This document shows positions 44,827 to 56,996 of a stretch of DNA of 64,000 nucleotides, in pieces. The first letter of the stretch is position 1. Each line of letters begins with the position of its first letter. Source of the stretch: Avena insularis (lineage: Eukaryota; Streptophyta; Magnoliopsida; Poales; Poaceae). The position numbers were made by a program, and so were the translations under genes. Location: positions 352,364,010 through 352,428,009 of the forward strand of contig CM042694.1 of assembly GCA_023614405.1 (NCBI GenBank), in the 5' to 3' direction. Under the pieces are notes generated by a model that ran no database searches, was not told the origin of the DNA, and worked only from the letters and a program-made list of their open reading frames with translations.

Positions 44827-47800
44827 TCATGAACTGCTAGACTGCAAGGCAACAAGGGACGCGTAGGCCCCACCGGGAAGCCGCAGCAGCTGCTCGTGCC
44901 GGCCTTCCTCGGCGACCACGCCGTTCTTGATAACCGTGATCTTATCTGCAGCGGTGATGGTCGACAGCCGGTGAGCCACGACCACTGTTGTCCTCCCGAC
45001 AGTCACCCTGTCCAGTGCCTCTTGCACGACGCGCTCCGATTCGGCATCCAGCGCGCTGGTCGCCTCGTCCAGGAGGAGCAGCTTGGGATCCTTGAGGATA
45101 GCCCTCGCGATGGCTATCCGCTGCTTCTGCCCACCCGACAGCTGCACGCCACGCTCGCCGACACTCGTATCGTACCCGTGCGGGAGGGAGGAGATGAACC
45201 GGTGGGCGTTGGCGGCCTCGGCGACAGCGATGATCTCTTCCTCAGATACCTGCTCGGTCTTGCCGTAGGCGATGTTTGCTCTGATGGTGTCGTTGAAGAG
45301 GACGGGTTCTTGGCCTACCAGACCAATCTGTTGCCTGAGCCAGCTGAGCTTGAGGGTCTTCAGATCCACCCCATCTAGAAAGATGGTGCCAGAGTCGGGA
45401 TCATAGAACCTCTCGATCAAGGCTATGACCGTTGATTTCCCACTTCCGCTTTCCCCAACAAGCGCAATAGTCTGCAACAAACTTGTCAGGATTTTGGTAA
45501 TGACAATTGACTGCATGAGTGACTTGTTATCAGCCAGGGTTTAGTACCAACCAGTCATGTTAAGTTCAGGGCACTAGTTTCAGGTTAATTTTTTCCGAGA
45601 CACTTCGGTTCCATTACTTCACTAGTAAGCTACTGTATATAACTCAAATGTTGTTACACTACTTGAGATCTCTTAAGGATCTGCCAGCTCTGTTTACATT
45701 AGATTGTGTGTTCTAGATTCTGCCTCGGTTTAAGTTATTTTTACCTTGCTTAAGTCGTACATCAGAGCAGATTAATAGTAATGTAAAAAAAACTCTGTAA
45801 ATATGAAACTTAATATAAGTTGGGACAACTGATGCTGATTATCAGAAACAGGTAGTGCAGATTGCTTGATCGTGAAAACCAGAAGTGTACCTTGCCAGAT
45901 GGTATCTTTAAGCACAGATCTCTGAAGATTTGCACGTCAATCCGAGCAGGGTACTTGAAGCTCACGTGCTGCAACTCTATATTCCCTTCCACTGTGTCTA
46001 GTGCCGATCCTACCTCAGAGCTTGCGTCAATCTTGGATATCCTATCAATAATCCTGAAAATGGAGACAGCTGCATCTTGCACTTTGCTAAAATCACGAGC
46101 AAGAGAACTCGACTGCGAAACTCCGACAGCCATCATGGTTAAAGAAAAGAAGACCTGCATTTTTCAAGAAATAGCGGTGTAATGAGAAGAAGCCACAAAT
46201 AAGTTCTTTGGTCCTGTGAGATTTTTTGGTTCTCACCTTGAAGACTTGCCCAACTTCTGCAGTCCCATCGTGTACAAAGCGAGCTCCAACATAAAATGAT
46301 ACAGCATAAAAACAGAAGAGCAACGCGGATGAGAATCCATAACCCACACCACTTATTGCCCCTTGCCGAACTCCTTTCGTCAAAGGACCTTCACATTTCT
46401 TTCGGTAGCTTTCGATTATCTTCTCTTCTGCACAAAATGAAGCAACAGTTCTGATGTTACTGATGGCATCACTGGCAATTGTGCTTGCTTGTTCGTACAT
46501 TTCCTGCAGGCAACCATTACACAGAATTTCAGCAAATATCTACAGAATGGTATGCTTGCCACGAAAAGGAACTTATCAGCAAATAACTACACAATGATAC
46601 GGTTTCCGTGAAAAGGAATAATACCTTGGCATCGGCACCAAAACCCTTCATCAACCTGGTTTGAGCATAACTCTGTGCAATCACGCAAGGAAGGAAGCAC
46701 AATACTATGAATGCTAGTTGCCAGTTTGCAATCATGGCTATTACAATACCGACAACACAAGTGCTAATGCTTTGCACTATCAATGACAAGACATCCCCAG
46801 CAATGCTTTTAATAGACGCTGCATCCCCTGATAGCCTGGAGCCTATTGCACCACTGGAGAATTTGAACAATGCTTTAGAATCAGGAAACACCCCAAAGCA
46901 TAGCGATTCTACAACATTGATGTATCAAATGAAACAGTGAACACAAAAATACCTGCTGTTCAACGGGTCATCGAACCATGCTATTTCCTGGTAAACAACC
47001 CGAGTAAATGATACAGCACGTATGCGTTCTATAAGTTTACCACCTGCCATGTTGAACAAAGAGTATTGCATTGGGATGATGATGATGGAGATGACACCCA
47101 ACATCACATACATCTCTACCCAGAACACTGAATCTTTTCGCAACTTCTGTGGCGGTTCATAGAATGTGTTAATGGCACTTGAAAGCAGCATACCAAACAC
47201 GGGAAGTATAGCACCATTGGCTGCAGCAGCAGTGCATCCTAACAGAAGAATTGGAATCTCAGGCTTATGAAGGTAGAGTAGGCGTCTGATCACATTCTTC
47301 TCCGACTTCACATCATCAACCCCTTCAGTTACGTGTTCGTTCAATGAAAATGTCTGTGAGTTCCTTCTGCTTCCACCCTGAGCTGAATATCTACTCACAG
47401 ATCTCTCTAAGGATGGCTTTATGCTGCTGTGTTGACTTACAGAATTTGCAGTATCAGATGCTGATTGTAACCTGTTGGAGTCATTTCCATGAGATCCATT
47501 CCTATTTGTATTAACCTCTTGAAGATGTAAAAGTTGAGAGTATGCTCCATTGGAATCCTTTATCAACTCAGCATGTGGTCCTGTTATGCAAAAATCAATT
47601 AGAGCTTGTTTTTACAATGTGAAACTTGACCCTTGTTGAATTATTGCAGTAAGACTGACTGACAAGTGATGAAGAAATTCAGGTTACCTTGTTCCACAAG
47701 CTGTCCACGATGTAGCACGGATATTGTATCAGCATTTTTGACAGTACTCAGGCGATGCGCCACAATTATTGTGGTTCTGTTCACCATGATATTATTTAGT

Positions 47801-50800
47801 GCATCTTGAACTACACGTTCAGACTCGGCATCCAGTGCACTTGTAGCTTCATCAAGAAGTAGTATGCTGGGGTTCTTCAAAATTGCTCTTGCAATTGCAA
47901 TCCTTTGTTTCTGTCCGCCGGATAGTTGCGTTCCATGCTCACCAACCATTGTATCCAATCCCTGCTAATAGTTGTCAGCTTATCATTATGGGGTGAAAGA
48001 AATAGTGCAGAGATGTTATATCACATAATGCACGACTAAGAAGGGATCAAATGAGCATACGTTTGGTAACTTATCGATGAACTTCGCGGCATTGGCCAGC
48101 ACAGTTGCTCTCCTGATTTCTTCCTCTGACGCACCTTTTTTCCCATACTCTATATTTTCTCTTATAGTGGTTGTGAAAAGAATAGGCTCTTGGCTAACAA
48201 GCCCTATTTTCTGCCTTATCCAACTAAGGTTTAGCTCTTTCAGATTAACACCATCCAAAAGTACTTCACCTGATTGTGGATCATAGAATCTCTCTACCAA
48301 GCTAATTACAGTAGACTTCCCGCTTCCACTCTCCCCAACCAATGCCACTGTCGTGCCAGTTGGAATGCTAATAGAGAAGCCATTGAAGATAAGTTGCTCA
48401 GGCCGTGCAGGGTAACTGAAATAGACATCTTTCAACTCAACATCTCCGGCAAAATTGTCCAATATAAGGCCACCTTTGTCACTGGCATCAATCTCAGGTT
48501 TTCTATATATTGTTGCAAACATTTTGTGAGCTGCAATCTGTCCTGATGCAAAAGCAGTTAAGCATGGAGAAGATTGGCCAAGAGCCCTGCAGCAATTAGA
48601 AAAAAGTCATGAAAATGAAGATAACTTAATCTGATTTTGGTTATTTGTATCTTGAAAGAGTTGATGCCATGCAAAGGAAGATACTAACATTGCACCAGTC
48701 ATGAGCGCCATCAATACATTAATGATATATCCGCCAGTATATCCCTTCTCAATAATCAGCCTTGCACCATACCATACAGCTAATCCATAGCTGCAGAAAA
48801 CAATAAGCAAAAGGGAACCAACTCCAAGGCCCCCAGCGGTGCCCTGGTGGACTGCTGACCTGTATGATATTTTTAAAAACTCTTGGTATTTGTCAATTTC
48901 TCTCTTCTCACCAGTGAAAGATACCACCTGTTTTCATAAAGGAAAATGAAAAGTTAGCTAAGAACAAGTATTGTATGGGTAGGAGTTTGTGAAATAAAGA
49001 TAGTACCGTTCTAATTGATCCTATTGTCTGTTCAACGACTTTCCCTGCTTCGGCATAGGCCATCTGGGAACGATTTGATAACTTTGACAGGACAAGGGAC
49101 ATGACTGCAGCTGATGCTACAACAGGAGGAATGCTTGACAACATTACCAGGGACAGAAGCCATCCTCTTGTAAATGCGATGATAAAGCCACCCAGAAACG
49201 TTGATACAAGTTGGAGAAACTTTCCCACCTTCATAAGTGCGTCAAATGAAAAATGTGTCAAACCATAAGTTTCTAGAGATAGCGTTTTATGCATTATATA
49301 GGATCTTGCTACTCTAATCAGTAAATTTGCATACCAGAAATAGCCTCAAATTTTCCATAGTTGAGACTGTCAAGATTCTCATGGGAGGTAACCTAGACTA
49401 AAATCATGATTCACTTAAAGTAACGAATGCAGGAAAGTGCATGTGGCCTTCATAGATACGTGCAACTTGACCTAACTATGAACCTGGTTGTGTTATAGTT
49501 TAACAGTAAACTTAAGGCAAAAGTTGTACACTTAACATCAAACTTCTTTGCATAAAAAAACTTCAGAAAAGGCATGTGGCCTTCATAGATCCATGCACCA
49601 GTAACATATACTTGACCTAAATATGAACTTAGTTGTGTGGTAGTTCCTAAGAAAAACAGAAAACTTAAGGCACAAGTTGTATACTTCACATCAGACTTCT
49701 TTCCATAAAAATACTTCAGAAAGGACACACCATTTTTTTTCGAGAACCCACAGGAGGTCTGCGCATCATTGTATTTTAAGCTTAAAAGAAGAAGAGTTCA
49801 GTACAAGCATCAGTCTCAGAACAACGCGGTTGCAACTTTGTGCAACCAGCCCACCCCACCCTAGAAGAGGCACATCATAAAGCAGAAATTTAGGAGCAAG
49901 TTAAGATACACATGGATAAGATGCGATACACCTTTTCTCCAATGGCATCTTGAATTAACACTGTGTCACTAGACATCCTTTCAATGACTTCTCCAGTTGA
50001 CGTCTCCACGTCAAAAAATGATATATCTTGTCTAAGTATAGTCTCGAGGTACATCCCACGGATGCGTGCAGCCTGCCTTTCTCCAGTCACCATCCAGCAT
50101 GACACCTCTGTATGCATCAGCACAGTTAAGAGAGATATATGATAAGCATATGAAACCAATTGCCTTTTCTGAAACCTTCACGAAAAATAGTACTGAAACC
50201 TATATTGATTTTCACTACTATTATACTTCATATAGAATGATTATGGGCACACCAAAATGTCTTGGCTTGTCAATGTTGCCCATTCTTGGTTACCCTAATT
50301 TCTATAGCTAATAAAATTGGAATTCATCAGCTGGTTGGACTATGTCTTTCCTTTTACTCCCAGCAACAATACAAATTCTAGTCATTTTATGATTTCTTTG
50401 GTTGGTGTGGAAACTAAGAATATATAATTATTAGCGTCTATACAGAGAAAAAAATCTGGTGTACAATACCATTCCAGTGCTACAGTCCAACCATATCCAG
50501 AAACCATTAACTTGGCTGTGACAAATTCCAGAAGTTTTTAGAACTTTTATATATAAATAAGAACAAAAATATCCCAAACGTATAACCTCAGAATAGGAAA
50601 GGGTAGGATGTACACCACATACACTGCCCAGAGACAAATTTGTTTCCTGTAGGGGCCTAAATCAGGATAATTAATTGGGTCTAACGTACATGGCATATAG
50701 AGTGTAATTAAGGAATCTCATCAACTAATAATTGGTGGTGATACCCTGACACATGCATACAATTTACTTCCTTCCAAATCAGGATTACCGATTTTCCAAA

Positions 50801-52248
50801 CAATATAATAATTCATACTTTTCGAGAATAACATATTCAGTATATGTATATGCACCTTGAATCTAAAGTTTACATGCAAACTCCTGAACGGGAGTACACA
50901 ATCTTTATAGTAATAAACTACATAACTATCCGTGAGAAAAGCAGACGGATACTATGTGAGAAATTTATACCAGAAGGCAATATGGGATTATGCAGTTCCA
51001 GACTAACTTCTGTAACAGAAATGAGACTTACGAAGAAACCCTGCTGTTCCAGAAGCTATAGCTAGATACACAAATCTGACAGAAACCTGAAAAACAAAAG
51101 CACACAATGGAGAATGGTCAAAAGATACTGCCAAACTAAGCCAGCTAACGAATGCCAACAGAGGGGACGAAACTACTCACTGACATGTTCAACTTTAAAG
51201 TTTAAGAGCATCAGGCATGAAAAATAAACAGAACTACTATACATGTACACAACAAATAGCAATTATTGCATATGATTCTTGGGTGAAAATATAATACAGC
51301 CACACCTAACTTTTGAGATCCAAACAAACCTGTATTCTTGGGTGAAAATATAATACAGCCGGCCACAGCTAACTTTTTGAGATACAAACAAACCTACATT
51401 CTTCTATTGAACAGTTTACCATACTGAACAGTTTTAGCCTAAAATAGAAGCAGAACTATCAACCATTTTAGATGAGGTCTTCTCATACCTATGAACCTGT
51501 GTCACATCCTTACCAAATTCGTTAAAGCAAATTAAGATCCATACCAAGTATAGTAGCTAGAATTTTCGGGTGATCACCACCTTTGAAGCTCCATAACAAA
51601 ACAGTGTAGCTTTGTGGTGATCTGAAACTTTAGACAACTAAAGCACAGGATCTCCTCAAAGGAAATTAATGACAAAAAATTGCCATGGATCAACCACTCT
51701 TTTCCGATTACTAAATCCATATCACCAGATGGTTAAACGCAAGTTCAGGCACATACTAGTATAAACGTTTGATCCGAGGGGCTTTGGTAAACCTCGATCC
51801 AGAATCATCTGGTTTACTTGAGAAATTTTTGGTAAAATCCTAGAGACCAACGCTTCATATTCCAAAACCCTTAACACTCCAACTAAGTGAGGCAGGAGCA
51901 GATACGAATTACTAGGTAGGTGAGGACTATACTATGCGGCACGGAATCGACTGCCCAGGAACGCGAGAAAAGAGGAACCCCTCAAAAGGCGCGAACCTTG
52001 GCGACGGCGTGGACGACATTGGCGCCGTGGGCGGGGCCGAACGCGTCGACGAGGTCGCCGACGAGGAAAGCGAGGAACGGCATCGCGATGCCGTTGGCCA
52101 TGGCCGCCACGGCGCCGACCACCATCAGCACCACGTCCCGCCGGTCCGCGAACGCGAACAGCCGGTGCATCGGCACCCTCTTCGCGGCGCCTCCTCCTCC
52201 GCCGCCGCCGCCGCCATCGCCGCCTCCTCCTCCTCCTCCCACCGCCAT
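44827..52248 (-). CDS. ABC transporter B family protein (MDR/P-glycoprotein type), 12 exons
   Basis: This is a full-size ABCB transporter, an ATP-driven membrane exporter; plant members move auxin, other hormones or secondary metabolites, and the substrate here is unknown. The exons, in order, are 52248-51997, 51086-51032, 50107-49932, 49228-49007, 48927-48689, 48586-48061, 47961-47688, 47580-46953, 46853-46625, 46503-46237, 46154-45891 and 45471-44827. All introns are GT-AG, phases match, and 3777 bp give 1258 residues. The N-terminus is a poly-Gly stretch. TMD1 covers about 30-330; NBD1 has Walker [10 protein letters not shown] 399-407, LSGGQ 503-507 and ILLLDE 523-528. A Ser-rich linker (about 590-685) precedes TMD2 (about 690-980); NBD2 has Walker A Lys1055, LSGGQ 1155-1159 and LLLLDE 1175-1180. 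Length and exon pattern resemble the Arabidopsis ABCB4/11/21 group (from memory). No stop or frameshift is visible, so it is probably functional. Confidence 0.95.
49438..49724. repeat. Tandem duplication in ABCB intron 3
   Basis: Two diverged direct copies, about 49438-49568 and 49572-49724. Each starts gcatgtggccttcatagat and ends with a 'ttctttgcataaaaaaacttcagaa'-like stretch. The second carries extra sequence (ccagtaacatata). The intronic ORF 49450-49728 is a consequence of this repeat, not a gene. Confidence 0.8.
49731..49880 (-). mobile_element. Possible LINE or SINE 3' end in ABCB intron 3
   Basis: The plus strand shows ttttttttcgag followed by 'aacccacaggaggtctgcgcatcattgta'. Read on the minus strand this is a GC-balanced segment ending in ctcgaaaaaaaa, as in grass non-LTR element tails. 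It is short and has no coding evidence. Confidence 0.4.
51276..51398. repeat. Tandem duplication in ABCB intron 1
   Basis: Two copies of about 60 bp (51276-51334 and 51335-51398), each starting ttcttgggtgaaaatataat and ending caaacaaacct. The second has a few base changes and a 4-bp insertion (ccgg). Confidence 0.85.
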
Positions 52249-52811
52249 CTACAGAGATCGATCCGAGGCCGCCACCTGACTCCCAGCCCTACCCTACTTT
52301 TTCGCGCCTCGCCGCCGTATCGCTGCGGCGCTAGGTAGAGACTAGAGCGGAGGAAGGGAAGGGGCGATGGGATGGTATGGTATGTGCATGGGTGTGTGGC
52401 GTCTTGGCGAGTTTTTAACGAGGCGGACTTGTATTGCTGCTGGAGTCATCCCCGCCGGACCGTCCTACTTGTTGCGGCTGCGTCGCTCGGATCCGCCTTG
52501 GGTTTCTTTCTCTCCCTCCATTTTATCCCGTGACTTTTGACTCGTCTACACAAAGCATGCACATCGACGTGGCAATTAATACCATTTGTGGCTGCTTTTT
52601 ATTTTTATTTTAAAGGCTCCAAGGGATAAAACCCTGCCGAGTTTGAAAAGCCAGCAAAACCTATTTATGTCATTGCTGGCCTAGAAAATCCTAGTTTCTG
52701 GCTCAATTTGCTTAGTGTCGCACGAACACACGTCTCGGTGACAATGGATCAACCAGTAGAACAAATAATCAGGTGTACATTGCTTACCCGGCGGCACCTT
52801 TGTCTAAGCTA
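52249..52811 (-). promoter_or_regulatory. Upstream region of the ABCB gene
   Basis: About 560 bp directly upstream of the start codon. The first 200 bp are GC-rich (leader-like); further up it is AT-richer. I cannot point to a convincing TATA box. A stretch 'gttaaaaactcg' on the minus strand (about 52408-52420) is a weak candidate. No transposon sequence is recognised here. Confidence 0.4.
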
Positions 52812-52820
52812 GTAATTGGG

Positions 52821-52835
52821 CACGTGCAGCACGTG
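52821..52835. promoter_or_regulatory. 15-bp palindrome with two G-boxes
   Basis: CACGTGC, one A, GCACGTG: a perfect inverted repeat in which CACGTG (bZIP/bHLH G-box core) occurs twice (52821-52826, 52830-52835), about 575 bp upstream of the ABCB start. A CTAG lies 8 bp to the left (52809-52812), so the alternative reading is the 3' hairpin and CTRR end of a minus-strand Helitron. Confidence 0.4.
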
Positions 52836-52842
52836 TCTTTTT

Positions 52843-53144
52843 TTTTCTTTCAAGACAAAAGATTTGCTGATTAGATGAACAATTTACATATATTTATTGG
52901 TAAAGATAAAAAAGATACCTATCTATATCTAGATCTACATCCATCTATATCTATACCTACTATAATAAAAGCACTGAAAGTGCTTCACACACGATGTTCC
53001 TGACCGACTTGTGTACAACGCCGCATTGGGTGGCAAAGCTGGTCGGTTGAATGTGTACGCAGCCGCGGCAACTGCAGGGGCGGCCGCATTGCACCATGTC
53101 GTGTGAAAATCGTCTTGTGTATAGCAGTGTTATAAAAGCACTAA
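52843..53144. other. AT-rich spacer upstream of ABCB
   Basis: Contains 'tatctatatctagatctacatccatctatatctatacc' type pyrimidine/AT repeats (about 52918-52968) and two copies of 'tataataaaagcac/tataaaagcac' (52970 and 53131). It may include remnants of small DNA transposons. No gene is seen. Confidence 0.35.
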
Positions 53145-53900
53145 GGTTTCTTTTTTGATGAAAGGCATTGCTTCTTTTTTGATGAAAGGTATTGCTTTCA
53201 TTGCGATTAGAGAAGGTCAAATACAAAGCAGGGAGGAGATCTCCCCGAGGCACACAAACGAAGCCAAGGAGGCTAAGCACAAAATGGAAGAAAAAATGAA
53301 AAGAAAAAGACTCGGTCTTTGCCCGAGGTCAGATAGCCTGAAGAAAAACTCAATCTGGCTCTAGAGGTCTTTCAACCAAGGTGAGCACACATCTCCAGCC
53401 GACATCGACCCATGTTCTAGCCTCCGTCTGCAGCGTTTGAAACAGTTCCGGCGAGGTGGTGGAAACTTGCCTGAATATTCTCTCGTTGCGCTCTTTCTAG
53501 AGGCACCACTAGAGTAGGGAAACAATGGAGTACCATAGCTTCATCTTGGATTTGCACAGTAGCTTGAAGGAGGACAACATCTAGACCGATAGGTCTGTGT
53601 CGCTAGCTGGGATCAGCGTCAACGGCAGCTGTGCACGGCCGATGACAAGCGTCCAGAGTTGTTGAGCATAATGGCATGCGGCAAGAAGGTGGGTAGCGGT
53701 TTCAGGTTGCAAGCGGCAGAACGGACATATAGGGTCATGCGGGCAGTTGCGCTTCGCTAGGACTTCTGGGTGCACGGCGAGCCAAGCATAGATGATAGGG
53801 CGAAGTTGCCCGATCTTCGATGAGATGAGGATAATTTGATTTGGTGGAGGTTGGGCTTGGCGATCCGACTACACGTGCGAGCACAAGCGTCAATGCAATT
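53145..53900 (-). mobile_element. LINE (non-LTR retrotransposon) 3' fragment
   Basis: On the minus strand the sequence encodes the zinc-binding domain at the end of plant LINE reverse transcriptases: AWLAVHPEVLAKRN, then CPFCRLQPETATHLLAACHYAQQLW (about 53830-53640), and then untranslated sequence ending near 53145 in an A-rich tail that contains two copies of 'cctttcatcaaaaaag'. The reverse transcriptase core is missing, as expected for a 5'-truncated LINE. The zf-RVT motif is C-x2-C ... H-x4-C. Confidence 0.75.
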
Positions 53901-53989
53901 GCTAAACACCAATGCAATCTATCGACCAATCTCCAGGAGGTTACTGATCTTGCGGAAGAACGGTCAGTCGGACTAGCGAGTGTCTTAAT

Positions 53990-54754
53990 TCCTACCTAAA
54001 ACCGAGAACAAGTAAGAACCAAATTTTGCAATTAAGATATTGCGGATAAAGATGAAAGCTTTATTACGAAGGTGGGATTACATAGGTGTGTAGTACAAGA
54101 GGCCTCTGTGACACTCGAGCCTATGTTGAAGTTATAACAATGGCTAACTTTTAGTCTAAACAAAATCCGAGTCTAAACGTTGACCTAAAGGGAGTATACA
54201 TGGAGGGACAAAGGGGCATGCGCCCAGCCTTGGAAAAGGAGGTCGGAAATCCTCCCTAAGTTGGTTTCCTCCACATATACACTCTAGAAATCCAGACCTT
54301 TATTTGGACAAAAATTACATGGGCCTTGCCCATAAATAAAAGGTGATGCACACCATATGACTACGGATGAAATTATGAAGTAGTAATCTTTTGGTTTCGT
54401 CCAACTCTTCATATCTCATATGGTCGCTTCGAAGTATGAAATGTTCACTTGTAGCATCATCATCAATCCTCACAAGCCATGCATGATCATGCTCCATTGA
54501 TTATCCTTCTTTTCCTTGCTAGGTACATCATTTCTAAGTAACATGAACATATCTGATTTAGGTAGCATCATATTCTTATTTATATTAGAAAGAGTTCCTA
54601 TAAACGAAAATACTTGATAATTGAGTTGACGTGCATGAGCTCTCGTGAGAGGTCCTTGTAATATTGTTGTAGGTGTAGAGGGTGTATCAGTAGTAGGGAT
54701 ATCCTTATTATCCTCCCCTTATTGAATTGAATTCGTCCTCAACACAATATCACC
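53990..54754 (-). other. 3' end and possible LTR of a gypsy element
   Basis: Downstream, on the minus strand, of the integrase fragment. The sequence right after the integrase stop (GAGGACGAATTC, near 54730) resembles the pol end of Reina/CRM-type elements. An LTR is likely between about 54000 and 54700, but I cannot define its borders. No ORF is supported. Confidence 0.45.
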
Positions 54755-55455
54755 TTATTCACCAAAGTATAGTTTCAAATCTACAATATTAAATGCAGGA
54801 CTTACCATACCAAGCTCAAGTTTGTATGCATTATCATTTATCCTCTCTAAAACTTTGAAAGGAATAGCAACACATGACATTAACTTTGACTTGCGCAAAT
54901 CATAAAAACAATATTTGCGCAAATGCAACCAAACAAGATCACCAACATCAAACACAACATGATTTCTACCTTTATCTCCAACAATTTTATACTTAGCATT
55001 CATATGTTTCAATATTATCTTTAGTAAACAATCTTCCCACTCTTTTAAGTTCTTCTTCAAAATAGCCCTTAGCATAATAGACAAAGTTCTATTAACTACT
55101 TCAGTTTGTCCATCAGTTTCAGGATGACATATAGTACTAAAAAGTAATTTAGTCCCTAGCTTAGCCCACAAACATCTCCAAAAGTGGCTAAGAAATTTAG
55201 TAAAATGATCATAAACAATAGTATTTGGCACCATGCAAGCGAACAATATCACGAAAGAACAAATCGGTAACATGTGCAACATCATCACTCTTGTGACAAG
55301 GAATAAAGTGTGTCATTTTAGAAAATATGTCCACAACAACAAAAAATACTATCCCTCCCCTTCTGTGTTCGAGGCAATCCCAAAACAAAGTCCATAAAAA
55401 TATCCACCTAAGGAACAGTAGGAACAGGAAGAGGCATGTATAAACCATATGGAAT
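54755..55455 (-). pseudogene. Gypsy integrase fragment with internal deletion
   Basis: On the minus strand the piece starts abruptly with [15 protein letters not shown], then [20 protein letters not shown] and [18 protein letters not shown], the first Asp region of a Reina/CRM-type integrase. After a frame change it continues with FLSHFWRCLWAKLGTKLLF, HPETDGQTEVVNRTLS (the Glu region) and EWEDCLL. The protein then jumps to KGRNHVVFDVGDLVWLHLRK and VLERINDNAYKLELG. About 70 residues between EDCLL and KGR that I would expect are missing. The N-terminal part ends where a CACTA element begins (55456). Confidence 0.82.
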
Positions 55456-56525
55456 CACTACAAGAATCTGGGCGGTTCATGACGATCTGATATCGTTGTG
55501 GATGAGGGCCAAAACGCTGTAGATGGCCATCCGCGACGAATTCTACAACGAAAAAAATAGGTCATGAATCTCACGTCATAATCGAATCCATGATGTTTTT
55601 CTATCTGAAAATATCACGCCCGATCGCGACGTTCCTGTAATTTCATCGTGGCCAACTAGACTGGCCCAGCCCAGACCCGATCGTTCGTGACATTTTTTTT
55701 CCATCACGATCGAGGCCACGTGGCGGACGGCACCACCGGCGGCCGTCAGCAATGTTTGCTGACATCATGTTCACCGTCTATGACATCATCGATGTCGTGA
55801 CGTTTCTTTCCGTCACGCCCTGATTCCTTTGTCTCCATATCTGTGAAATCATCCAACCTGTTCATGACGCCATCCATCCCATTTATGATGTCACATGGGC
55901 CGTGCTGAATTTTGTTCGTCGCCACCTTTCGATGCCCTGCTGACACGTGGGCAGTTGGCATGGCCAAGCTTGCGCCAATCGGACGAGGCCACATGGGCAA
56001 ACCGTAGAACGACATGTGGGCAAGTCAAAATGGGACACATATCACCTACCAATGACGAATTCTATGTGCTGACATCATCGTTGGTCGTGACGTTTCTATT
56101 TCGTCTAGATAGTTGGCCAATGAAAGGCGGCCACATCCACGCTTACTAGTGACAGAAATGTTTCGTCAAGAACAACTGAGATGATTTCGTTTCATCGCGG
56201 ATGCGTGCTAGTGTCACCATGAGATCAGGGGGACATTTATGCACGTAAATTTCTACTAGCCCTAATTGTTTGTGACCCATTTCACACCACATGCATCAAA
56301 TAACAGAATTTGACAATAAATTTCAGGACAAGTTTCCACATAAATTTCCATAGCAGTTTCTGAGCCAAGAGCCTCACAAGCTTCCACAGCCAAAAACTTT
56401 CCATAGCAGTTTATGATCCAAAAGCCTCACAAGTTTCCCTACCCAAAAGACTCACAAGTTTCCACACGAGTTAATTTTCCTAGCCCAAGAACTCACAAGT
56501 GTTAACCACAAGTTCACTTACCTTG
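55456..56525. mobile_element. CACTA transposon end fragment
   Basis: It starts CACTACAAGAAT at 55456, the classic grass CACTA terminus, preceded by AAT (a 3-bp duplication candidate) and placed exactly inside a gypsy integrase. What follows is typical subterminal sequence with many dispersed short motifs (catgacg/cgtgacg, cgtcacg) and, from about 56300 to 56520, repeats of 'cctcacaagtttcc' and 'ttccatagcagttt'. The other end is not in the window; retroelement B interrupts it at 56526. No transposase is seen. Confidence 0.7.
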
Positions 56526-56996
56526 TGACGAGGGTTTAACTCGACTTAGATTTTCGAGAAGGAGGGAGCGCTGGAGGCATCAATAGCCTAGCAAACAAGC
56601 ACACAGGGATGCAAGGTTTACCCAAGTTCAGGCCTCGTAGAGGTCCCTACTCCTGCTTGTCTGCTCTTGGAATTAACAAAGGAATCGGAGATTATAGGGG
56701 GTACGCAGATGCAATCTGGCGATGGTGGTGAAACTAGGGTTGTGATCGTCCTCCTCGCTGCCTCTCCCAGCCTTTATATAGATAGGTTGGGTCTCGGGTA
56801 GCCGGTCGAGTCGGTTACAGATTAGGGTTAGCCCCTTTGAACTTTCTATCTTAAGCTTCAATATCTTGCGCTGCAAGAAATTGAAGAGTCTGTGGGTCAC
56901 CCGAATCTCGTATTAGGCCTTGGCAACACCGTGGGCTTCTACCGTATCTGGACCGTATATGCCAAGCTCGAGTACCTGTAGGGTATACCCATGTCA
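56526..56996 (-). repeat. 3' LTR of element B
   Basis: About 471 bp, TGACGAGGG to CATGTCA (terminal TGAC/GTCA). A start two bases earlier (TGTGACG) is possible. A minus-strand TATA box CTATATAAAG lies at 56772-56781. It is unlike the LTR of the A family in sequence but has the same layout. Confidence 0.75.

Noticed and set aside
51920..52338. Plus-strand ORFs opposite ABCB exon 1
   Set aside because: Antisense shadows of the GC-rich first exon and its poly-Gly coding.
52918..53144. Helitron 5' end (tctatacctactataataaaagc) on the plus strand
   Set aside because: The start resembles some grass Helitrons, but no matching 3' hairpin plus CTRR in the same orientation is found; kept only as a spacer note.
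55895..56149. 84-aa plus-strand ORF in the CACTA fragment
   Set aside because: Subterminal CACTA sequence with dispersed short motifs; no transposase similarity.
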